The position numbers and the translations under genes were made by a program. The notes beneath the pieces were generated by a model, which saw only the letters and a list, made by a program, of their open reading frames with translations, made no database searches and was not told the origin of the DNA. From an uncultured Oscillospiraceae bacterium (GTDB lineage Bacteria > Bacillota > Clostridia > Oscillospirales > Oscillospiraceae): a DNA stretch of 7,320 nt. The stretch covers positions 1-7,320 of the forward strand of contig CAADSF010000325.1 of NCBI GenBank assembly GCA_900751035.1, read 5' to 3'. Positions 1 through 4,713 of the stretch are shown piece after piece. How positions within the stretch are numbered: the stretch's first letter is position 1; the number at the start of each line of letters is the position of its first letter.

Positions 1-181
1 AATTTTGGGCTTTGCTGCCGTAACCGGAGAAAGTCCGCTGAAGATTGCGTCACACTTTGTGCGCTATGGGAAACATTTTGTGCCGAATTCTGCAAATCAG
101 GCGATTTATGAGAGACAGTATGCGCAATATTGCCTGCTGCGGGATTTTTACACAAAGAGCGAGAGGTATGCAAATAGATGA
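1..181 (+). CDS. FGGY-family carbohydrate kinase, C-terminal fragment (5' end outside window)
   Basis: An open frame runs from base 2 to the TGA at 179-181 and supplies the last 59 residues of a protein that begins outside the window. The tail contains FVPNSANQAIYERQYAQYC followed by LLRDFY. A proline-asparagine stretch leading into a tyrosine-rich terminal helix of this form is typical of the end of FGGY sugar kinases of the xylulokinase/ribulokinase type. These enzymes phosphorylate a ketose or polyol with ATP in the cytoplasm. The stop overlaps the next start as ATGA at 178-181, so the two genes are translationally coupled in one operon. A kinase paired with a polyol dehydrogenase fits polyol or sugar catabolism. 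The sugar cannot be identified, because the ATP- and sugar-binding regions are not in view. Family assignment rests on the C-terminal tail alone and is moderately sure. Confidence 0.65.
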   Translation, partial: ILGFAAVTGESPLKIASHFVRYGKHFVPNSANQAIYERQYAQYCLLRDFYTKSERYANR

Positions 182-1392
182 AAAAAGCAGTTATGTATGG
201 CGGCGGCAACATTGGCCGCGGCTTTATCGGCGCGACACTCAGCCAGTCCGGGTATGAGGTCACATTTATTGACGTGGCGGAGCCGGTCGTGAAGACTTTG
301 CAGGAAAAGCATCGGTATCCCGTTCGCTATGTGTCGAGCGAAGGATACGAGGACGTTATGATCGAACACGTCACAGCAGTCAACGGCAACAATCAGGAAG
401 CGGCTTCCGAAGCGATCGCAGGCTGTGATATCATGGCGACAGCCGTGGGCGCAAGAATTTTGAAGTTCATTGTTCCGAACATCGTTGCGGGCCTGCGCAA
501 GCGCTGGGCGCGGACGGGCGCGCCGCTCAACATCATTATCTGTGAGAATCTGAACGACGCAAATAAGATCCTCGAAGGGATGCTCAAGGAGCAACTCTCC
601 GAGGAGGAAAAGGCTTTATTTGACGTGCGCGTTGGTCTGGTGGAAGCATCCATCGGGCGGATGGTGCCGGTGCAGACGGAAGAAATGAAGGACGGTGACC
701 CGATGCGCGTCTGTGTCGAGCGCTATGGCTTCCTGCCGGTCGATCTGGCGGCGTTCAAGGGCGAAGTCCCGGAGATTCAGAATCTGGTGCCGTTTGAGCC
801 GTTCGATTTCTACATCAAGCGCAAGCTGTTCATCCACAACATGGGCCATGCGACCTGCGCATATCTTGGCGGCTATGTTGGCCGGAAATATATCTATCAG
901 GCCATCGACGACCCCGAAATTCTGAGCATCGTGGAAAACGCGATGCTGGAGAGCGCGATGGCGCTGTCGCAGAAATACGGCGTCGAGCTGGAGCCGCTGA
1001 TGCTCCACATCACCGACCTGCTGGGCCGGTTCCGCAATGCGGCGCTGAAGGACACCTGCAAGCGCGTCGGCGGCGACCCGACGCGGAAGCTCGGCGCAGC
1101 CGACCGGCTGATCGGCTCGAGCCTTCTGTGCATGGAAATGGGTGTCACGCCTGCGTATATTGCTGTCGGCGCGGCAGGCGCAGTCTACCGCTATCTGAAC
1201 GAGACGGGAACGGAACAATCGTATGAAGCTGCGAAGCAGGTGCTTAGAGACGTTTCCGGTCTGTCGGACAGTCACGGGCTGACAGAGCTGATTTTACAGA
1301 TGTACGGGCTGTACCTTGAGGGTGAAACTACAGCAATGATGCGCCGGTATGCGCAGAAGATCAAAGTGACCAATATGCGTGAGGTAATTTAG
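178..1392 (+). CDS. mtlD: mannitol-1-phosphate 5-dehydrogenase / mannitol dehydrogenase family protein
   Basis: This 404-aa cytoplasmic oxidoreductase belongs to the polyol-specific long-chain dehydrogenases, which interconvert a sugar alcohol (or its phosphate) and the ketose with NAD(H). The N-terminal Rossmann domain opens with GGGNIGRGFIG (residues 8-18), the nucleotide-binding signature characteristic of MtlD. IICEN follows near residue 120. The all-helical C-terminal domain starts near residue 200 and holds RKLFIHNMGHA, with K216, N221 and H224 in the family's catalytic Lys-Asn-His spacing. LGRFRNAALKD and RKLGAADRLI are further MtlD-like blocks. E. coli MtlD is 382 aa, so the length is normal. 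The loop usually reading VDRI(V/T)P is SIGRMVP here, so substrate preference may differ. The start at 178 overlaps the kinase stop (ATGA); GAGAGG at 161-166 is the likely ribosome site. Coupling to a kinase leaves open whether the substrate is free polyol or polyol-phosphate, so the symbol denotes family more than proven substrate. Confidence 0.8.
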   Translation: MKKAVMYGGGNIGRGFIGATLSQSGYEVTFIDVAEPVVKTLQEKHRYPVRYVSSEGYEDVMIEHVTAVNGNNQEAASEAIAGCDIMATAVGARILKFIVPNIVAGLRKRWARTGAPLNIIICENLNDANKILEGMLKEQLSEEEKALFDVRVGLVEASIGRMVPVQTEEMKDGDPMRVCVERYGFLPVDLAAFKGEVPEIQNLVPFEPFDFYIKRKLFIHNMGHATCAYLGGYVGRKYIYQAIDDPEILSIVENAMLESAMALSQKYGVELEPLMLHITDLLGRFRNAALKDTCKRVGGDPTRKLGAADRLIGSSLLCMEMGVTPAYIAVGAAGAVYRYLNETGTEQSYEAAKQVLRDVSGLSDSHGLTELILQMYGLYLEGETTAMMRRYAQKIKVTNMREVI

Positions 1393-1499
1393 TTATAACG
1401 GTATTATCTCCCGAAACTTAAGCCATAAGACTATGCAGCCGGTCGCCTAAAACACACATACAAATGCGCATATGTTATGTAGGGCGTTTACGTCAAGAA

Positions 1500-1534
1500 A
1501 CTGCCGTATAAATGGGTCACCACTGTACGGCAGT
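1500..1534. repeat. 9-bp perfect inverted repeat (potential stem-loop)
   Basis: ACTGCCGTA at 1500-1508 is the exact reverse complement of TACGGCAGT at 1526-1534, with a 17-nt loop. The stem can extend inward by a T-G and an A-T pair. No T-run follows on the + strand, so this is not a standard intrinsic terminator. It could be a protein-binding site, a folded RNA, or part of the element's left end. No function can be assigned. Confidence 0.6.
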
Positions 1535-1601
1535 ATTTCACAAGCATGGAGTGGAAAAATATGTATTTCTCGTTTGCGCGGATAGTATAGGAGGAATAAG
1601 T

Positions 1602-1712
1602 GTGTTCAAATCAGCGTATTATCCTTGTCGCTATTTTGTCGCACTTTTTTCACAGATTCGCTCTGCTTTGGCTCTTGTAATGTCGCGCTGCTCTGTGATA
1701 ATCTTATCATAG
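1602..1712 (+). CDS. possible small ORF (36 aa) with strong Shine-Dalgarno, unknown function
   Basis: A perfect AGGAGG at 1589-1594 lies 7 nt before a GTG at 1602, which opens a 36-codon frame ending at the TAG at 1710-1712. The peptide would begin MFKSAYYPCRYFVALFS and end MSRCSVIILS, mostly hydrophobic with several basic residues and two cysteines, so a membrane-associated or leader peptide is conceivable. A second GTG at 1600 (5-nt spacing) would give a different 26-aa peptide ending at 1680. An upstream ATG at 1512 in the same frame has no comparable ribosome site. A terminator hairpin at 1723-1765 follows. I recognise no family. The ribosome site is the main evidence, and the coding call is tentative. 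Confidence 0.35.
   Translation: MFKSAYYPCRYFVALFSQIRSALALVMSRCSVIILS
1675..1702 (+). promoter_or_regulatory. probable sigma-A promoter for the sigma-like/xis/int unit
   Basis: TTGTAA at 1675-1680 (4/6 match to TTGACA), a 16-bp spacer, and GATAAT at 1697-1702 (5/6 match to TATAAT) preceded by an extended -10 TG at 1694-1695. The predicted transcript would start near 1709, 14 nt before a terminator hairpin and about 95 nt before the sigma-like gene. The promoter sits inside the 3' part of the possible small ORF. Read by eye only; no experimental support. Confidence 0.45.
1696..1709. promoter_or_regulatory. palindromic operator-like site over the -10 box
   Basis: TGATAATCTTATCA is a palindrome with perfect 6-bp arms around a 2-bp centre. 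It covers the proposed -10 box and the start of transcription, a position where a bound dimeric repressor would block RNA polymerase. No repressor gene lies in the window; the sigma-like protein at 1804-2289 is one candidate ligand. Confidence 0.35.
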
Positions 1713-1722
1713 AAAACTACGG

Positions 1723-1765
1723 AAACAGATGTTTTGCGCGTCACTGCGTGGAAACATCTGTTTTT
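1723..1765 (+). terminator. intrinsic terminator / leader attenuator
   Basis: AAACAGATGTTT (1723-1734) and AAACATCTGTTT (1752-1763) form a perfect 12-bp stem around a 17-nt loop that can itself pair through a short CGC/GCG helix. The 3' arm runs into TTTTT (1761-1765). It follows the possible small ORF by 10 nt and precedes the sigma-like gene, so it would either end transcripts from upstream or attenuate a transcript started near 1709. The stem is AT-rich, so its efficiency may be moderate. Confidence 0.6.
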
Positions 1766-1803
1766 GCTTTCCATTTTGATTTTGCACGGATGGGAGGAAC
1801 ACT

Positions 1804-2289
1804 ATGGGGCCCACATGCAAAAGCTACGTTCTGGAACTCCTCGAGAATTCTTCACATCGGCTACGGCAAATTGAACTCATGCGGTATGAGCTACAGCATA
1901 TACCGCAGGTATCCGACTCAGAGATGATTGAAGCAATGTCCCTGCCGTCTTTGACGAACAGCGAAAAGGCAGCTAGCTCAAAAGCCGTTCCGGACGTTGC
2001 GCTTTCCTATAAGAAAACGGCTGAACGGATGAATGCCGAGGCGCTGAGCGAGCTTGCGTCTGCCTATATGAATCTCTGGCAGGAGCATGACCGACTCCAG
2101 CATTATATTGGATTACTGGATGAGCGCCAAGGCAGGGTACTCCAGCTATACTACTTTGAGTCGTATGTGTGGACAGACGTTGCAAAAGCCATGCACATGA
2201 CAGTGCGGACAGCACAGAGAATCCGGCAGCAGGCAGTGAATGAGTTGGAAAAATTATACGCATTCGCTAAAGACTTTTTTCTAATTTAG
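1804..2289 (+). CDS. sigma-70 region-4-like helix-turn-helix regulator of the mobile element
   Basis: The 161-aa protein has a helical, charged N-terminal half without a recognisable domain and a C-terminal block at about residues 103-152 that reads like sigma-70 region 4. It has LLDERQGRVLQLYYFE (the entry helix), then WTDVAKAMHMTVRTAQRIRQQAVNELE, a helix-turn-helix followed by the terminal helix. Proteins of this size with only region 4 are common regulators in Firmicute phages and Tn916-type elements, where they lie upstream of xis and int. No region 2 is present, so it is unlikely to act as a complete sigma factor alone. GGGAGG at 1792-1797 stands 6 nt before the ATG, fixing the start. 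Xis begins 33 nt after the stop with no terminator between, so the genes are probably co-transcribed. A role in controlling recombination genes is inferred from position. Confidence 0.65.
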   Translation: MGPTCKSYVLELLENSSHRLRQIELMRYELQHIPQVSDSEMIEAMSLPSLTNSEKAASSKAVPDVALSYKKTAERMNAEALSELASAYMNLWQEHDRLQHYIGLLDERQGRVLQLYYFESYVWTDVAKAMHMTVRTAQRIRQQAVNELEKLYAFAKDFFLI

Positions 2290-2322
2290 TTGTTGTAAAA
2301 ATAGAAAAGGATGGTTAATACA

Positions 2323-2526
2323 ATGTCATTACCACAGGTTTTGATAAAAGACAAATACTGTCTGACAATTGATGAGGCTGTTGCTTACTTCAATATTGGT
2401 GAAAAACGAATGCGTAAAATCGTCGAAGAAAACCAAACATCGGATTTCATCATACAGAATGGTGTAAAAACATTGATCAAGCGAAAAAAGTTTGAAGCAT
2501 TTCTTGATCGCATTTCCTCCATTTGA
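2323..2526 (+). CDS. xis: Tn916-type excisionase (Xis)
   Basis: This small basic DNA-bending protein would direct Int towards excision by binding near the element ends. From the ATG at 2323 it is 67 aa, the same length as Tn916 Xis as I recall it, and aligns along its length: LTIDEAVAYFNIGEKRMRKI (residues 14-33) is the first winged-helix block, followed by EENQTSDFIIQNG and then IKRKKFEAFLD (about 52-62), the basic wing and final helix. An in-frame ATG at 2311 would add four residues, but AAAAGG abuts it directly, whereas AGGATGG at 2308-2314 is 8 nt from 2323, so 2323 is preferred. It lies between the sigma-like gene and int, the usual right-end order in Tn916 relatives. Family membership is secure; activity is inferred. 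Confidence 0.88.
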   Translation: MSLPQVLIKDKYCLTIDEAVAYFNIGEKRMRKIVEENQTSDFIIQNGVKTLIKRKKFEAFLDRISSI

Positions 2527-2570
2527 GAAACATCTTTCAAATTATAGTGTCTCCAGCGGCTAGGAAAGAA

Positions 2571-2617
2571 GCCTCTGACATGATATACTGTTTGTATATC
2601 GTGCCGAGGCTCTTTTT
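2571..2617 (+). terminator. hairpin terminator between xis and int
   Basis: A long imperfect inverted repeat pairs 2571-2588 with 2594-2610 around the loop TGTTT. GCCTC pairs with GAGGC at the base and GATATAC with GTATATC at the tip, interrupted by one mismatch (T2576/C2605), a bulged A2578 and one T-G wobble. A T-run follows at 2613-2617. It lies 44 nt after the xis stop and 23 nt before the int start, so transcripts from the upstream promoter would be stopped or thinned before int. That would separate Int dosage from Xis dosage unless there is readthrough. Confidence 0.6.
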
Positions 2618-2639
2618 CATGAGGAAAGGAGCATGGAAC

Positions 2640-3887
2640 ATGAGCGAAAAAAGACGAGATCAAAGAAATCGTATTCTTCGCAATGGAGAGAGCCAACGCA
2701 AGGATGGCCGTTATGTATTCAAATATCGGGATATTAACGGTCAGCCGCAATTTGTATATAGCTGGCGGCTGGAGCCGACTGACAGACTGCCTGCTGGCAA
2801 GCGGGACGGTCCTGCGCTTCGGGAATTGGAACCGAAAATCATACGGGATCTTGAGGATAAAATATCCCCTCGCGGTGGTGACATGACTGTCATGGAACTG
2901 GTTCAAAAGTATCTGCGCACCAAAACCGGTGTCAGAGCAAGTACCAGGGCGGGATATAAAACCGTTCTGAATCTTCTGGAGAAGGATTCGTTTTCCGGGA
3001 TCCGCATCGATCGTGTGAAGCAATCCGATGCAAAAGTATGGCTGATTGACCTGCAAAAAAGCGGCAAGAGTTATAGCAGTATTCACTCCATTCGCGGTGT
3101 CCTGCGTCCAGCATTCCAGATGGCAGTTGATGATGACCTGCTTCGTAAGAACCCGTTCGGTTTTGACTTGGCAAGTGTGATCGTTGATGACAGCGTGACC
3201 AGAGAAGCGATATCACGAAAAGATGAACGCACTTTTCTGGATTTCATCCGAAATGATAAGCATTACTCGCAGTATTACGACGGCATGTGCATCCTGTTCA
3301 AAACCGGCCTGCGCATTTCCGAATTTGCCGGCTTGACGCTTGGCGATGTCGATTTACGCGCCCGCGTGATCCACGTTGATCATCAGCTGCAGCGCACAAC
3401 GCAGATGGAGTACATTATCGAAGACCCAAAGACAGAGAGTGGTATCCGTGATATTCCGATGACTGACGAGGTCTACGATTGCTTTTCCAGGATCATTGCC
3501 GGAAGGCCAAAACCAAAAATCGAACCGCTTGTAGGTGGAAAGGCAGGTTTTCTGTTTTTGGACAAAAACGGGAAACCGAAAGTAGCGCTTCACTGGGAAA
3601 AGTATTTTCACTATGCGTTGGAGAAGTATAATCGGACTTATAAGGCGCAGCTTCCCAAAATCACACCTCATGTTTGCCGGCACACATTTTGCTCCAACAT
3701 GGCAAAGAGCGGCATGAACCCGAAAACGCTGCAATACCTGATGGGACACTCCGATATCAGTATTACGATGAACACTTATACGCACATCAAATTTGAAGAT
3801 GCACGTGATGAAGTTGTTCGCGTGTGCTCGGAGCAACTGGCTGCAAAAAACCACATACAGCGGGTCAGGGTGCAGGCAATCGGCTGA
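2640..3887 (+). CDS. int: Tn916-type tyrosine recombinase / integrase
   Basis: The 415-aa site-specific recombinase would catalyse integration and excision of the surrounding element. Residues 1-75 match the Tn916 Int arm-binding domain: MSEKRRDQRN, GESQRKDGRYVFKY, QFVYSW and PAGKRD. A core-binding domain with a SAM-like helical fold spans about 83-180. The catalytic domain carries R225 (KTGLRISE), K264 (PKTESG), H344 and R347 (TPHVCRHTF), H370 (LMGHSDIS) and the nucleophile Y380 (NTYTH), so the active site is complete. Tn916 Int is 405 aa. The frame is open from 2523, but AAAGGAG at 2625-2631 is 8 nt before the ATG at 2640 and homology begins exactly there. The frame has no internal stop or shift. 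The gene is followed by DR2-like boxes, as expected for the integrase end of such an element. Confidence 0.95.
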   Translation: MSEKRRDQRNRILRNGESQRKDGRYVFKYRDINGQPQFVYSWRLEPTDRLPAGKRDGPALRELEPKIIRDLEDKISPRGGDMTVMELVQKYLRTKTGVRASTRAGYKTVLNLLEKDSFSGIRIDRVKQSDAKVWLIDLQKSGKSYSSIHSIRGVLRPAFQMAVDDDLLRKNPFGFDLASVIVDDSVTREAISRKDERTFLDFIRNDKHYSQYYDGMCILFKTGLRISEFAGLTLGDVDLRARVIHVDHQLQRTTQMEYIIEDPKTESGIRDIPMTDEVYDCFSRIIAGRPKPKIEPLVGGKAGFLFLDKNGKPKVALHWEKYFHYALEKYNRTYKAQLPKITPHVCRHTFCSNMAKSGMNPKTLQYLMGHSDISITMNTYTHIKFEDARDEVVRVCSEQLAAKNHIQRVRVQAIG

Positions 3888-3888
3888 T

Positions 3889-3910
3889 TTTTCAAGCAGC
3901 TGCTCGAAAA
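3889..3910. repeat. 22-bp near-perfect palindrome just after int
   Basis: The perfectly self-complementary core AGCAGCTGCT (3895-3904) is flanked by one mismatched pair (A3894/C3905) and then by TTTTC (3889-3893) pairing with GAAAA (3906-3910). It begins two bases after the int stop. No T-run follows on the + strand, so a protein-binding site is more likely than a terminator. Function unknown. Confidence 0.5.
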
Positions 3911-3994
3911 TGCCTTGTTGCGTCAGGCTGTTTCCCACCACTCGGCCATGGGATATTGTTTATATGTCACACGCGCGGTTCAAAGCAGCTTTCG

Positions 3995-4041
3995 GTAGTA
4001 AACTCCAGTATATGGACTCGTTTTACTACTTTTGTACTACT
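3995..4041. promoter_or_regulatory. putative integrase arm-binding sites (DR2-like boxes)
   Basis: TTTACTACT at 4022-4030 is followed 11 bp later by TGTACTACT at 4033-4041, and the inverted form GTAGTAAA lies at 3995-4002, a perfect 8-bp inverted repeat with 4022-4029. From memory, the Tn916 Int N-terminal domain was studied on DR2 DNA containing AGTAGTAAA, the reverse complement of TTTACTACT. The Int here keeps that N-terminal domain, and the boxes lie where Tn916 has them, downstream of int. Spacing of one helical turn would place bound proteins on one face of the DNA. Inferred from sequence match. Confidence 0.6.
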
Positions 4042-4125
4042 TTTGCCGGATACAAGGTGCCACGATACGCCACAATATACCAAGAAAGCATATTCTGTAA
4101 ATTTAAAAAACTACGAAGAAGCAAC

Positions 4126-4158
4126 GAAATACCAAGATAATCGAGGAAATACCAAGAT
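4126..4158 (+). repeat. 13-bp tandem direct repeat across the phosphatase start
   Basis: GAAATACCAAGAT occurs at 4126-4138 and again at 4146-4158, a period of 20 bp. The last two bases of the second copy are the first two of the ATG start codon at 4157. Its position beside the right end of the element suggests a recombination footprint or target-site remnant, but a simple local duplication is equally possible. Confidence 0.7.
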
Positions 4159-4615
4159 GGTAAAGATTTTGTTTATCTGCCATGGCAATATCTGCCGCAG
4201 TCCGATGGCGGAGTTTATGATGAAGGCGGCGGTGCGGGCGGCGGGGCTGGAGGCGCGGTTTCAGGTCGATTCTGCGGCGGTCAGCCGGGAGGAGATCGGG
4301 AACCCCATCTATCCGCCCGCGCAGCGGCAGCTGCGGGCGCACGGCGTGCCGTTTGACAACCATCGGGCGCGGCAGATGACGCGGGGCGACTATGACGCGT
4401 ATGACCTGCTCGTCGGCATGGACGGGAGCAACCTTGCGGCTATGCGGCGCATCTGCGGCGGCGACCCGGACGGAAAGCTCCGGCTGCTGATGGAATATAC
4501 CGGTACGGTGCGCGACGTCGCCGACCCGTGGTACACCGGCAATTTTGACGCCGCATGGCGCGATATCGAATCCGGCTGCCGTGCGCTTCTGAACGCGCTG
4601 CGGCCTTCTCTGTAA
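4157..4615 (+). CDS. low-molecular-weight protein-tyrosine-phosphatase
   Basis: This 152-aa cytoplasmic enzyme would hydrolyse phosphotyrosine (in some Firmicute relatives phosphoarginine) through a phosphocysteine intermediate. The P-loop C(X)5R-S is CHGNICRS at residues 8-15, with nucleophile C8 and R14. The general acid is D123 in ADPWYTGNF. VDSAA near residue 38 and IGNPIYPPAQ near 47-56 are further family blocks. Length is normal for the family. The frame is open far upstream to 3824, but homology starts at the ATG at 4157, with GAGG at 4143-4146 as ribosome site. The gene is GC-rich like the chromosome and unlike the preceding element. No kinase partner is visible. Its upstream region now consists of element-end DNA, so its promoter may have been changed by the insertion. 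The substrate cannot be predicted. Confidence 0.92.
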   Translation: MVKILFICHGNICRSPMAEFMMKAAVRAAGLEARFQVDSAAVSREEIGNPIYPPAQRQLRAHGVPFDNHRARQMTRGDYDAYDLLVGMDGSNLAAMRRICGGDPDGKLRLLMEYTGTVRDVADPWYTGNFDAAWRDIESGCRALLNALRPSL

Positions 4616-4639
4616 AAAAGGAGCCGCGCCAAGCGCAGC
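4614..4639 (-). terminator. intrinsic terminator of the deoD-deoB-cdd operon
   Basis: Read on the - strand, GCTGCGC pairs with GCGCGGC (+ strand 4623-4639; seven pairs including one G-T wobble, loop TTG), followed by TCC and six T residues (+ strand A-run 4614-4619). The T-run overlaps the phosphatase stop codon at 4613-4615 on the other strand. It lies about 75 nt beyond the cdd stop. Confidence 0.6.
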
Positions 4640-4647
4640 CCAAAATT

Positions 4648-4691
4648 CAGCGGGAGCACACACGGAATTCTGTGCGTGCTCCCGCTGTTTT
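4648..4691 (+). terminator. strong hairpin terminator, probably bidirectional
   Basis: CAGCGGGAGCAC (4648-4659) pairs with GTGCTCCCGCTG (4676-4687), extended by CAC/GTG after one mismatch, around an 8-nt loop GGAATTCT. TTTT follows at 4688-4691 on the + strand, and an AATTTT tract follows on the - strand. It sits between the convergent phosphatase and cdd genes and would stop the + strand transcript, and partly the - strand one. Confidence 0.8.
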
Positions 4692-4713
4692 CGGATTTTT
4701 GTCCCCGCCTCGC

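Larger units (their letters stand above)
1393..1803. other. gene-poor left flank of the integrative element
   Basis: This 411-bp stretch separates the dehydrogenase gene from the sigma-like gene and is clearly more AT-rich than the chromosomal genes around it. In order it contains an imperfect palindrome at 1460-1475, a 9-bp perfect inverted repeat at 1500-1534, a possible 36-codon GTG-started ORF at 1602-1712 with a strong ribosome site, a probable promoter at 1675-1702 overlapped by a palindrome, and a strong hairpin terminator at 1723-1765. I see no clear terminator right after the dehydrogenase stop at 1392. The left boundary of the mobile element must lie somewhere here, but no box as clear as those at the right end marks it. 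Confidence 0.6.
1713..4115 (+). mobile_element. minimal Tn916-like integrative element or ICE remnant (ends approximate)
   Basis: The block carries only recombination and control genes in the order sigma-like regulator, xis, int, then arm-site-like repeats, and it is more AT-rich than both flanks. Complete Tn916-family elements are usually 15 kb or more, with conjugation genes to the left of this module; none is present here. The ends given are a tentative guess from a 9-bp repeat AAAACTACG at 1713-1721 and 4107-4115, which could occur by chance. The true left end may be anywhere in 1393-1803 and the right end anywhere in 4042-4156. It could be a deletion remnant of an ICE, or a small element mobilised in cis or by co-resident machinery. 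Confidence 0.6.
3888..4156. other. non-coding right end of the integrative element
   Basis: This 269-bp stretch follows int and holds no credible gene. It contains a 22-bp near-palindrome at 3889-3910, an inverted and a direct copy of a DR2-like box at 3995-4041, the AT-rich tract 4098-4110 and the 13-bp direct repeat leading into the phosphatase gene. In Tn916 relatives the corresponding stretch holds the Int arm sites and the element terminus. Confidence 0.55.

Noticed and set aside
616..1275. Open frame of 219 codons on the - strand
   Set aside because: It lies wholly opposite the dehydrogenase gene, whose motifs are unmistakable; no independent coding evidence.
1625..1927. 100-codon frame overlapping the start of the sigma-like gene
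   Set aside because: No ribosome site, it contains the terminator hairpin, and its frame is out of register with the well-supported gene at 1804.
2311..2322. Upstream ATG for xis
   Set aside because: The purine-rich AAAAGG abuts this ATG with no spacer, while AGGATGG is well placed for the ATG at 2323, which also gives the Tn916 Xis length.
2523..2639. In-frame 39-codon upstream extension of int
   Set aside because: It contains the terminator hairpin; homology to Tn916 Int starts at 2640, and AAAGGAG is correctly placed for that start.
3824..4156. In-frame N-terminal extension of the phosphatase (111 codons)
   Set aside because: It overlaps the int 3' end and the element's right-end boxes, and the family's N-terminus begins exactly at the ATG at 4157.
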